From an uncultured Mollicutes bacterium (lineage in GTDB: Bacteria; Bacillota_I; Bacilli_A; Acholeplasmatales; Anaeroplasmataceae), in NCBI GenBank assembly GCA_947174785.1, contig CAMWKG010000013.1, positions 1-43,121 of the forward strand: a stretch of DNA of 43,121 bases. Reading direction: 5' to 3'. The notes beneath the pieces were generated by a model. It did no database searches and was not told the origin of the DNA. It was given only the letters and a program-made list of their open reading frames with translations. A program made the position numbers and the translations under genes. This document shows positions 16,529 through 24,315 of the stretch, in pieces (the first letter of the stretch is position 1; each line of letters opens with the position of its first letter).

Positions 16529-17314
16529 ATGATTGAATATTTAAAACTATATTTACCAAAAAGTAAAAAAGAAGTCAAAATAGAAATCTCTTTACCTAGA
16601 TTCTATGATAAAAGTATTCAATTTGACTCTGTATATTTTTTAGATGGACAAAATGCTTTTAAGGATTCTCATGCAGCCTTTAATCGTGCCATTAGAGCTA
16701 CAAAATATATGGGCTATATGGCAAGCATAACTAATCGTAAAATTTTAGGAATAGCAATTTATAATGCGGAATCTGAAATGGGTAGAATCAACGAATATAC
16801 ACCATTTAAAATTACAAATGCAGCATCCAAGGAATGGGAAAAACAAGACACTACCATTTGTCACAATTTCTGTGAGGATTTAGTAAATACAATTATTCCT
16901 TACATTGAAAAAAAATATCCTACAACACATACAAGATTTATTTATGGTTCATCTTTAGCAGCTATGACTGCGATATACTTAGGCTACCAATATAATGTTT
17001 TCCAAGGAATCGGAGCCTTCTCTACTGCAACCTTCCTTTGTAAGGAAGCAGTTGATGCCTTCTTGAAAAAGAATTTTGATCCTACCATAAAGCTATTTTT
17101 ATATGTAGGTAAAAGAGAATCCTCAGATGGCTCTTATGACCAGAAATTATATTATAATACAAGCTTAGATTTATATCATTTTGCAAAAGAAAAAAATGGA
17201 AAAGTACGTTTAGTTGTCAGCGATTCTGGTATTCATAGTGAAGCAACCTGGGAAGGACAGCTTTTAGATTTCTTTAGCTTTATGTACTTTGATAACATTA
17301 TCTATAGAAGCTAA
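16529..17314 (+). CDS. Putative esterase (esterase D/Fes-like alpha/beta hydrolase)
   Basis: 261 residues, cytoplasmic. DSVYFLDGQNAF near 33-44 is the strand and oxyanion motif of the putative-esterase (EstD/enterochelin-esterase-like) family; the elbow FIYGSSLAAMTAIYLG gives nucleophile S142, and H236 in SDSGIHSEATWEGQL is the catalytic His. NEYTPF near 89-94 is also typical. A TATAAT at 16501-16506 and AAGAAGGTG ribosome site precede the ATG; the -35 is weak. The exonuclease gene follows after 1 bp, so they are co-translated. Natural ester unknown. Confidence 0.85.
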   Translation: MIEYLKLYLPKSKKEVKIEISLPRFYDKSIQFDSVYFLDGQNAFKDSHAAFNRAIRATKYMGYMASITNRKILGIAIYNAESEMGRINEYTPFKITNAASKEWEKQDTTICHNFCEDLVNTIIPYIEKKYPTTHTRFIYGSSLAAMTAIYLGYQYNVFQGIGAFSTATFLCKEAVDAFLKKNFDPTIKLFLYVGKRESSDGSYDQKLYYNTSLDLYHFAKEKNGKVRLVVSDSGIHSEATWEGQLLDFFSFMYFDNIIYRS

Positions 17315-17315
17315 T

Positions 17316-18149
17316 ATGGAAAGACTATTATTAGTAGATGGCAGTAATCTACTCTTTCAAATGTTTTATGGTATGCCCTCTCGTATTACAAATAAAGAGG
17401 GTAAGCCTATTCAAGGTATACTAGGCTTTGTAGGTGCCTTAAGAAAAATCATTACTGCAACACACCCTACTCACATTTGTGTATTATTTGATGGAGAACA
17501 TGAAAATCCAAGAAGTATCCTTTACGAGGAGTATAAATCCAATCGTATCGATTATTCTTCTATGCCTTTAGAGGACACACCATTTTCACAATTACCAGAA
17601 ATTTATAAAGCTCTTGATTGCTTAAAAATTTCTTATAAAGAGCTTACGGATTATGAAACCGATGACTATATTGCCACATACACGAAACTCTATCAATCTC
17701 AAATGGAAATCGTTATTTCCTCTTGGGATAGTGATTATTTTAGTTTAATTGGGGATAAGGTTAAAATCTATAGGTATCGAGGAAAGAATAGCTATTTTTG
17801 TGATATACAATATTTAAATGATAAGCTGCATATTACGCCTAACAAATATATCTTTTATAAATCTTTAGTTGGAGATTCGGCAGATAATATCAAGGGCGTA
17901 CATAAAGTAGGTCCTGTGACCGCAACAAAAATCGTAAATAGTTATTCTTCTATTGAAGAGTTATATAATCATATAGATTCTTGCAGATATCAAAATCTTT
18001 TAAAGGATGCAAAAGAGCAGTTACTATTAAATGAAAAATTAATTTCATTTCATATCTTAAATTCTTTACCCTTTTCAGTTGAGGATTTAAAATGGAATAC
18101 AAGAGATTTTGAGACAAATACTATATTAAAAAAAATTGGTGCATTTTAG
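17316..18149 (+). CDS. Stand-alone 5'-3' exonuclease (PolA N-domain/FEN family)
   Basis: 277-residue structure-specific nuclease like the N-terminal domain of DNA polymerase I, acting on flaps or RNA primers. Metal-binding acids are visible: D8 (VDGSN), D59 (LFDGE), D116/D117 (YETDDYIA), D138 and D140 (WDSDYF), and D187/D190 (VGDSADNIKG), followed by the helix-3-turn-helix GVHKVGPVTATKI. No polymerase domain follows. ATG 17316 lies 1 bp past the esterase stop; upstream in-frame codons would extend into that gene. Ribosome site is weak (AGAAG), consistent with coupling. May back up PolA. Confidence 0.9.
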   Translation: MERLLLVDGSNLLFQMFYGMPSRITNKEGKPIQGILGFVGALRKIITATHPTHICVLFDGEHENPRSILYEEYKSNRIDYSSMPLEDTPFSQLPEIYKALDCLKISYKELTDYETDDYIATYTKLYQSQMEIVISSWDSDYFSLIGDKVKIYRYRGKNSYFCDIQYLNDKLHITPNKYIFYKSLVGDSADNIKGVHKVGPVTATKIVNSYSSIEELYNHIDSCRYQNLLKDAKEQLLLNEKLISFHILNSLPFSVEDLKWNTRDFETNTILKKIGAF

Positions 18150-18159
18150 CACCATTTTT
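18137..18159 (+). terminator. Terminator overlapping the exonuclease stop codon
   Basis: TGGTGC (18137-18142) and GCACCA (18149-18154) with loop ATTTTA, then TTTTT. The stop codon sits inside the hairpin. Confidence 0.7.
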
Positions 18160-18165
18160 AAATTC

Positions 18166-18204
18166 AAAAAAAGAGCCTACTTTTAAGTAGACTCTAATTT
18201 TTTT
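18166..18204 (-). terminator. Terminator of the pectinesterase gene
   Basis: On the minus strand AGAGTCTACTT / AAGTAGGCTCT (18195-18172, one G-U pair) with a minimal loop, then seven Ts. On the plus strand the same hairpin has a C-A mismatch, so it works best for the minus gene. Confidence 0.85.
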
Positions 18205-21200
18205 ATTCTAATGTTGGATTCCAAACGGAAGAATATACTCCAGATAAAGCACCATTAGTTGTTGCAAAGATTACACTAAAGTCTGCATAATTAGCAGCTT
18301 GACTTGCTTCAGTTAATACAGTAACACCTGCTTGATCTGCTGTAATACTTCCAGCTCCTGTATTGTTATATTCGAAGAACTTTACAGTAGTTAAAGTTGG
18401 TGCATTTCCACTCATAGTTACATAACGGCAATTCTTTTCTGCATTACCACTGAAAGCTTTTGTAGAAATATGAGCATCTAAACTAGAATTCATAACCATA
18501 ACAGCAGCATATTTTCCCCATGGACGAGCAATTGCAGTATTCTTATTCGTAACAACATCTGCATCTGCAGTAAATGTACAGTCATCAAAGATAGCACCAT
18601 AATTTACATAATCATTTTCACCCTTATTACAACCCTTAAATGCTGTTATATAACCACCATCTGTTTTACCTGATGTTATGGAATGAATCTCACAACCTTT
18701 AAAGTAAGTTGTATTATTTGTTCCAAAGATGAAATCTGTTGTTCCGGAAATATAAGTATTTAAGAATACCTGACGACCTGTAAATAATTCTAATGTATCT
18801 TGATATCCTAATAATTTACCATTCTTCATCATAAATTGGTCGGTTTGAACTAATAATGCAAGAGCTCTATGCTCAGGATAGTTAGCTCCTAAATCTGCAT
18901 CAAATACACTCTTACTATTCCAATAGTTAGAAATTGTTACATCTTCAATAAGAACGTTTACGGCTGCAGATCTAACATTTACTGTAGCTGTAGAATCTGT
19001 TACTTGGATATATCCTGATTCATCAGGAACTCCATATAATGAATCCCATTCGATAATTGTAGTTTCTCTTCCTGCACCACGAATCGTCATATTAGGATAA
19101 GTTAATTCAAGCTTCTCTTTATAAGTTCCTGCTGCTAAAGTCAATAAGATATTTTTATTTGCTAAATCAGATGAACCTAAAGTTCCCAAGAAGTCAAGAG
19201 CTTGTTGAATTGTCTTGAAAGTATTGAAGTTATCCACTGCAGCGCCAATTACACCTGTGTAAGTACCATCTACATGTAATTGAATAACATTATTTTCAAC
19301 ACAAGCTGCAGTATCTACTACACTTACAACATAACTATCTGTTTTTGAGACATTATTTAATGTGACTTGTACAGTTATTTCATAATCACCTGCTGTACTA
19401 GCATTAAAGCTATTATTTGCATTGTAATTAATAATATCAGATGAATCAAGAATAAAGCGATGTTCTTTGCCACTAGCATCTTTGCCAATACAAGTTACAG
19501 TTAAATTGTTGTGATTTAATGTATCTCCTACTTTATATACACGTTGTACAGTTTTGTTCAAATATTGCTGATTTCCAGCTGAAGAGCTTCCGCCTAAAGC
19601 TGTTTTATTAAATCCCAATTCAACACGATCAAAGCTATATACATTCACTGTATATGAAGTTTTAAATTCTGGATTTTCTTTCAATGCAATATTGATTGTA
19701 TATACACCTGGTGTAGTCTTATCATAATCTGTTGTTATATTTACTTTATCTAATGCTAAGGATTGCTTACTACCATTTGCATAATCCATTGAAAGCTGTA
19801 AATTAGATAAATCTTTTTCCATGCCCTCTAGATATTCCACAGTTCCTTTACTAGAAACAGAAATACCTACAGCCTCAGAAACTGCTGCCTTTACATCTGT
19901 AGATATGTAATAAAAATTAAATCCATTTGTATTTACAAAATAGTAAACTCCTTCTGCTGGTAAATCCCAAGTATATTCATAGTTGCCTGAATCTGCCTTA
20001 GTCACAAAATCAATTATTGTTCCTTCAGAGTTAATTAGAGCTAGAGTTCTTGAACTTGTTCCAGCACCTGCAACCCAAAAATGAATTTTACCTGCGCCTG
20101 CAACAGTAATTTTAATTCCCTTAGCTGTTGGTTTACCTGTAACTTTTCCGCCTTTTTCATATGTGCTAGGTAATGTCACACCTGTAGTCACACCACCTGT
20201 TTTTAATCTAGGCAATGCCAAGGTTTGACCTGAATTTACTTTTATATTCTTTGTAGAGGTATCTAATGTTGCACCTGATAAGACTTCAACATTACTATAG
20301 ATTGAACCAGTAGCAGCATCATAAGTCTTATCTTTCCAATATACTTCTGTAACTACTTGTTCAAATTTTGCAGTCCATTTAGCATGTAGTGTTACATCTT
20401 TAGATATTGCAGCTCCTGCTTCTGCAGCTGTTTCAAAGTTTGCATCTAAATACCAACCTGCAAAACGCCATTCTTCTTCATCATCTATTTTTGGAAGTGA
20501 AGTAGGTAAAGCTTTTACATCTGTAACCTCTGCTAGTGCTGTTCCATGTCCATGCATATTATAAGATATCTTATAAGTTTTTTCTGTCCACTGGGCAACA
20601 ATAGTGATATTTGCAGTAATTGCCTCATCCATTGTCCAGTCAGCATCATTTGCTTTCCAACCAGTAAATTCATACCCTTCTCTTGTTGGCTCAGATACGT
20701 CTGTTAATTTTTGTCCCTTTTCAACTTGCTGTGTTTTAGGGGTAGTCCCATCATTTAAGTCAATCGTTACGGTCCAGTATTCTTTTACTGGAGTTACTGT
20801 CTTTTCTTTCCACTGTGCAACAATCGTGATATTTGCAGTAATTGCCTCATCCATTGTCCAGTCAGTATCATTTACTTTCCAACCAGTAAATTCATACCCT
20901 TCTCTTGTTGGCTCAGATACGTCTGTTAATTTTTGTCCCTTTTCAACTTGCTGTGTTTTAGGGGTAGTCCCATCATTTAAGTCAATCGTTACAGTCCAGT
21001 ATTCTTTTGCTGGGGTTTCTTGCTTTGCTGTCCACTGGGCAACAATCGTAATATTTCCTGTGATTGCAGTATCCATTGTCCAAGTAGAACCATTGACTTT
21101 CCAGCCTGCAAAGTCATAGCCTTCTCTTGTTGGCGTTGATACTCCTGTTAGCTTTTCACCCTTTATAACATCCTTTGTTGTTGGTGTAGAACCATCATTT

Positions 21201-21343
21201 AAGTCAATGGTTACCTTCCAGTATTCTACTTCTGGAGTATCTGGTGTTGGATTATCTGTTTTACAGCTTGTTAATGCAGTAGCAGATACTCCTAACATCG
21301 CTGATAAACAAATCAAAGAAACCAATAATTTTCTTTTCTTCAT
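18203..21343 (-). CDS. CE8 pectinesterase-like lipoprotein with InlB-type repeats and Ig-like domains
   Basis: 1046-residue surface protein. Lipoprotein signal with lipobox LTSC (Cys27); three closely related InlB/Flg_new-type repeats (about 41-105, 115-178, 189-252) and a fourth divergent copy (257-323); a beta-rich region (about 340-482); two bacterial Ig-like domains (about 490-568, 573-677); and a C-terminal pectin methylesterase beta-helix (about 685-1046). CE8 catalytic residues appear intact: Q848 and D849 (GYQDTL), D870 (TTDFIFG) and R940/W942 (ARPWGKY). It would demethylate pectin at the cell surface. ATG 21343 has AAGGAGAAAAAAT upstream. A sigma-A promoter followed by a cre-like site suggests carbon catabolite control. 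No pectate lyase is adjacent. Confidence 0.92.
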   Translation of the reverse strand: MKKRKLLVSLICLSAMLGVSATALTSCKTDNPTPDTPEVEYWKVTIDLNDGSTPTTKDVIKGEKLTGVSTPTREGYDFAGWKVNGSTWTMDTAITGNITIVAQWTAKQETPAKEYWTVTIDLNDGTTPKTQQVEKGQKLTDVSEPTREGYEFTGWKVNDTDWTMDEAITANITIVAQWKEKTVTPVKEYWTVTIDLNDGTTPKTQQVEKGQKLTDVSEPTREGYEFTGWKANDADWTMDEAITANITIVAQWTEKTYKISYNMHGHGTALAEVTDVKALPTSLPKIDDEEEWRFAGWYLDANFETAAEAGAAISKDVTLHAKWTAKFEQVVTEVYWKDKTYDAATGSIYSNVEVLSGATLDTSTKNIKVNSGQTLALPRLKTGGVTTGVTLPSTYEKGGKVTGKPTAKGIKITVAGAGKIHFWVAGAGTSSRTLALINSEGTIIDFVTKADSGNYEYTWDLPAEGVYYFVNTNGFNFYYISTDVKAAVSEAVGISVSSKGTVEYLEGMEKDLSNLQLSMDYANGSKQSLALDKVNITTDYDKTTPGVYTINIALKENPEFKTSYTVNVYSFDRVELGFNKTALGGSSSAGNQQYLNKTVQRVYKVGDTLNHNNLTVTCIGKDASGKEHRFILDSSDIINYNANNSFNASTAGDYEITVQVTLNNVSKTDSYVVSVVDTAACVENNVIQLHVDGTYTGVIGAAVDNFNTFKTIQQALDFLGTLGSSDLANKNILLTLAAGTYKEKLELTYPNMTIRGAGRETTIIEWDSLYGVPDESGYIQVTDSTATVNVRSAAVNVLIEDVTISNYWNSKSVFDADLGANYPEHRALALLVQTDQFMMKNGKLLGYQDTLELFTGRQVFLNTYISGTTDFIFGTNNTTYFKGCEIHSITSGKTDGGYITAFKGCNKGENDYVNYGAIFDDCTFTADADVVTNKNTAIARPWGKYAAVMVMNSSLDAHISTKAFSGNAEKNCRYVTMSGNAPTLTTVKFFEYNNTGAGSITADQAGVTVLTEASQAANYADFSVIFATTNGALSGVYSSVWNPTLE
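20582..21245 (-). repeat. Three tandem 222-bp repeats inside the pectinesterase gene
   Basis: Matching points at 20606, 20828 and 21050 (GATATTTGCAG and its equivalents) give a period of exactly 222 bp (74 codons). The two downstream-most coding copies (20582-20803 and 20804-21025) are nearly identical at DNA level; the third (21026-21245) is diverged. In-frame units can be gained or lost by recombination. Confidence 0.9.
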
Positions 21344-21374
21344 ATTTTTTCTCCTTCTTATTGCGTCTATAACG

Positions 21375-21388
21375 TGAAAACGCTTTAG
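21375..21388 (-). promoter_or_regulatory. cre-like CcpA site
   Basis: TGAAAACGCTTTAG (plus strand) matches the cre consensus TGWAANCGNTNWCA at 12 of 14 positions. It lies just downstream of the -10 of the pectinesterase promoter, a position expected for repression on preferred sugars. Confidence 0.55.
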
Positions 21389-21395
21389 TGTTGTA

Positions 21396-21424
21396 ATTAT
21401 ACCATAAATGAGCAATTTTGTAAA
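21396..21424 (-). promoter_or_regulatory. Promoter of the pectinesterase gene
   Basis: Minus strand TTTACA (21424-21419), 17-bp spacer, TATAAT (21401-21396). Confidence 0.7.
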
Positions 21425-21437
21425 ATAATTTCTTGCG

Positions 21438-21469
21438 AAAAAAAGCGAGTATCCTCAAGTTATCTCGCT
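21438..21469 (-). terminator. Terminator of the aromatic amino-acid operon
   Basis: Minus strand AGCGAG / CTCGCT (21469-21464 with 21449-21444) with a 14-base loop, followed by a run of seven Ts, directly after the GltD-like gene. Confidence 0.75.
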
Positions 21470-21480
21470 TCTTCATATCT

Positions 21481-22752
21481 TTATTCTTTATTTAAAATTT
21501 TTTGTGCAACTTTTCTACCACAATCCATAGCCTCAACAACTGTCTTAGCACCCAGTACAATATCTCCGCCAGCATAGATATCTTTAATATTTGTTTCCAA
21601 ATCCTCACATACCAAATACTTGTAATCTGTTTGAAATTTACCTGTATCATATATGTCTTCAGGATCTTGCCCAATCGCACTAATAATTGCATTACAAGAA
21701 ATATCACAATACTTGCCAGTCCCTACTGGTCTTCTTCTACCTGAAGCATCAGGCTCTCCAAGCTGCATTTCTTCTACCTTAAGTCCTATTACCTTGTCTT
21801 TTCCGATGACCTCCACAGGAGCATTCAAAAATTGGAAAATAACTCCTTCAGCTTCCGCCTCTGCAATTTCATGCTTGGTTGCTGGAGCCTCTAAACGACT
21901 TCTCCGATAAACGACCAATACCTTTGAACCATCACGAACTGCACATCTTGCTGCATCCATTGCAACGTTTCCAGCGCCAATAACGATAACTGTTCCCGAT
22001 AATTTTGGTCTACATCCTTTTCCAAACTTAATATCTAAATTTACTTCCTTTAAATATTCTAAAGCATCATAAACTCCTGGTATGCTTTCATTAGGAATAC
22101 CTAATCGTTTAGATTTAGTTAAACCAATAGAAATAAAGACAGCATCAACATCTTTTTTTAAGTCTATTATCTCTGATTCCTTTAAATGCGTGTTGTAATG
22201 TATGATAACTCCTAAAGAAACAAGCTCATCCTCAATACGTTTAACTCGAGAATAATCCAGTCGATAGCTTGGAATACCATAGGTTAATACTCCACCAAAA
22301 TAAGGGGTTGCTTCAAAAATCTCTACAGAACAGCCAGCCTTTAGAAGCTCCTTTGCACAAGAAATTCCTGCTGGTCCTGCCCCAATGATTGCAACCTTTT
22401 TATTTAATTTCTTCTCTTTTGCTACTGGCTTATTTATATTTTCTACAACATAACGCTCAAGATTTCCACAATGAATTGGTTTTCCTTGAATTCCTAATAC
22501 ACAATGTCCAACGCATTGTTTTTCATGTGGACAAACAATAGAACAGATATAGGGTAAATCTGAGCAGGAATTTATAATATCATAAGCTCCTTCTAAATTA
22601 TCCTTTTTGATTTCCTTTATAAAATCTCTAATACGCATATGCGTAGGACAACCTGTTTCACAACGTGGATTCTTACAGGATAAGCAACGTAAGGCTTCTA
22701 TTTTAGCTTCCTTTTCTAATAATCCTTCTGGCATAATCCATTCTTTATTCAT
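21481..22752 (-). CDS. GltD-like NAD(P)H-dependent FAD/FeS oxidoreductase
   Basis: 423-residue flavoprotein resembling the small subunit of glutamate synthase. An N-terminal two-cluster domain has C23, C26, C31, C35 and C70, C74, C80, C84; FAD binding by VAIIGAGPAG (120-129); NAD(P)H binding by VIVIGAGNVAMDAA; and a C-terminal YAGGDIVLGAKTVVEAM. No GltA-type large subunit is nearby. ATG 22752 with GGGGAGAATAAGA is used; it overlaps the 3' end of aroC by 8 bp, so the proteins are co-made. Chorismate synthase needs reduced FMN, so this protein may be its flavin reductant; that is inference. It could equally feed another partner. Confidence 0.9.
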   Translation of the reverse strand: MNKEWIMPEGLLEKEAKIEALRCLSCKNPRCETGCPTHMRIRDFIKEIKKDNLEGAYDIINSCSDLPYICSIVCPHEKQCVGHCVLGIQGKPIHCGNLERYVVENINKPVAKEKKLNKKVAIIGAGPAGISCAKELLKAGCSVEIFEATPYFGGVLTYGIPSYRLDYSRVKRIEDELVSLGVIIHYNTHLKESEIIDLKKDVDAVFISIGLTKSKRLGIPNESIPGVYDALEYLKEVNLDIKFGKGCRPKLSGTVIVIGAGNVAMDAARCAVRDGSKVLVVYRRSRLEAPATKHEIAEAEAEGVIFQFLNAPVEVIGKDKVIGLKVEEMQLGEPDASGRRRPVGTGKYCDISCNAIISAIGQDPEDIYDTGKFQTDYKYLVCEDLETNIKDIYAGGDIVLGAKTVVEAMDCGRKVAQKILNKE

Positions 22753-23752
22753 TCTTATTCTCCCCTTGATATGCTTTTTTGACAAGCGTTGCATCTGCAA
22801 GTGCTATAGCCACACAAGCCTCTAATACAACCTGAGCTCTTAAAATAATAGCAGCATCATGACGACCCTCAATCTCTAATGGTTCAACTTGCTTTGTTTC
22901 AAAATTATAGGTTTCTTGAGGAATGCCAATAGAAGGTGTTGGCTTCACAAATACATTCACGACAAGTTCATTTCCATTGGAGATACCTCCATTAATTCCC
23001 CCATTATGATTTGTCTTCGTTGTTCCCTTTTCATCTATAATACAATCATTGAACTTGCTACCTTTTAAGCTTGCCCCATCAAATCCTATGCCAAAGGAAA
23101 CACCTTTAACCCCACCAACAGAAAATAATAGATGAGAAATTGTAGATTCTAAAGAATCAAAATAAGGTTCTCCTAAACCAACAGGTATATTACAAGCATT
23201 GATACGAACCACTCCGCCTACAGAATCCTTACCATTTACCGCTGCTTCTAAAATGGATTTGAATTCCGATTCATTTGTACTACCACCTAAATTCGTTATC
23301 TTTGTCTGGAAATTTATTCCTTTTAATATCTTCTTGGCTACAACACCTGCAGCTACAATCCCAAGAGTTAATCTTCCCGAAAAAGAACCTCCCCCACGAT
23401 AATCCTGATAGCCTTGATACTTTTTCTCAGCAACAAAATCTGCATGAGAAGGTCTAGGATGCTTTAAAAGATTAGAATAATCCTTACTTCGTGTATTCGT
23501 ATTCAAGAAACGAAGTAATATAGCACCACCTGTGGTAGTTCCATTAAAAACTCCAGATTCTAAAATAACCTCATCTGCTTCTATTCTAGGAGTAGTTCCA
23601 AGACCACCTGATTTTCTTCTAGCTAAATCTAAAGCAAAATCCTCTTCCGTAAGAGGTATTCCTGCAGGAACACCGTCTAGTAAAACTCCAACAGAGCTTC
23701 CATGACTTTCCCCATAAATATTTACTTGAAATAATCTTCCTATGTGGTTCAT
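22745..23752 (-). CDS. aroC: Chorismate synthase
   Basis: 335 residues. Converts 5-enolpyruvylshikimate-3-phosphate to chorismate with reduced FMN as cofactor. GESHGSSVGVLLDG near 14-27, the two GGGSFSGR / RFLNTNTRSKDY regions and GRHDAAIILRAQVVLE near 297-312 are family signatures; the RHD motif holds a catalytic Asp. ATG with an AGGAGGGTTAATTT site. No flavin reductase domain is fused, so it is the monofunctional bacterial form requiring external FMN reduction. Lies between the small kinase-like gene (12 bp) and the GltD-like gene (8-bp overlap). Confidence 0.98.
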   Translation of the reverse strand: MNHIGRLFQVNIYGESHGSSVGVLLDGVPAGIPLTEEDFALDLARRKSGGLGTTPRIEADEVILESGVFNGTTTGGAILLRFLNTNTRSKDYSNLLKHPRPSHADFVAEKKYQGYQDYRGGGSFSGRLTLGIVAAGVVAKKILKGINFQTKITNLGGSTNESEFKSILEAAVNGKDSVGGVVRINACNIPVGLGEPYFDSLESTISHLLFSVGGVKGVSFGIGFDGASLKGSKFNDCIIDEKGTTKTNHNGGINGGISNGNELVVNVFVKPTPSIGIPQETYNFETKQVEPLEIEGRHDAAIILRAQVVLEACVAIALADATLVKKAYQGENKNE

Positions 23753-23764
23753 AAATTAACCCTC

Positions 23765-24304
23765 CTAGTTTTTATGCTCTTCAGCATATTTTAAAAATTC
23801 TTTTGTTTTGGACCAATATTGAATTCCCCAATTTTCAAAATTCCATTCTTCCATATAGCCATTACATTCATAATCAATGTAATATAATTTTTCATTCTGG
23901 ACAACAAAGTTTGTAGGGAAATAATCAATATTGATATTTGCAGTATATAAAAGAGAACACATCTCTTTGATTTGTTTGAAATATTCATCCTTCATTTGAT
24001 CTTCTAAAACTAAATCATAAATAGTTGGTCCATCAATATATTCCTTTAAGATACGTTCTTCTTTTTCATCTACAGAAATAAGTTTAGGTAACGGAAGTCC
24101 TAAAGAGCTTAGCGTTTTATAATCTCTTAGTTCTGCTTCAAGCTTATTTCCAAAGGTATAATAGGAACAAGGCTCATGATGAATTTGCTTTAAGACAAAT
24201 TTGTTAAATCCATCTGAAACTAAATAAGAATATCCACCTTTTCCCTTTCCTAAGAGGCGAATAACCTCATAAACTTTATCATTTAGATGAAAAGATTTTT
24301 CCAT
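23765..24304 (-). CDS. Small protein-kinase-like protein in the aro operon
   Basis: 179 residues with a compact kinase fold. Gly-rich loop LGKGKGGYSYLV (18-29), candidate ATP lysine K39 (FVLKQI), hinge-like LKEYIDGPTI, catalytic-loop D127-x4-N132 (NIDYFPTN) and metal-binding D144 (YIDYE). It is shorter than standard Ser/Thr kinases and looks closest to RIO/Kdo-kinase-like proteins. ATG 24304 follows GAGGTG, preferred to an ATG at 24316 that overlaps the aroE stop. Its place between aroE-APH and aroC suggests a role in, or control of, the pathway. Protein kinase, small-molecule kinase or regulatory pseudokinase all remain possible. Confidence 0.75.
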   Translation of the reverse strand: MEKSFHLNDKVYEVIRLLGKGKGGYSYLVSDGFNKFVLKQIHHEPCSYYTFGNKLEAELRDYKTLSSLGLPLPKLISVDEKEERILKEYIDGPTIYDLVLEDQMKDEYFKQIKEMCSLLYTANINIDYFPTNFVVQNEKLYYIDYECNGYMEEWNFENWGIQYWSKTKEFLKYAEEHKN

Positions 24305-24315
24305 AACGCACCTCA

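Noticed and set aside
20604-21119. Long plus-strand frame (171 codons) opposite the pectinesterase repeats
   Set aside because: It is the antisense of the 222-bp repeats, has no promoter or ribosome site, and its repetition only mirrors the coding strand.
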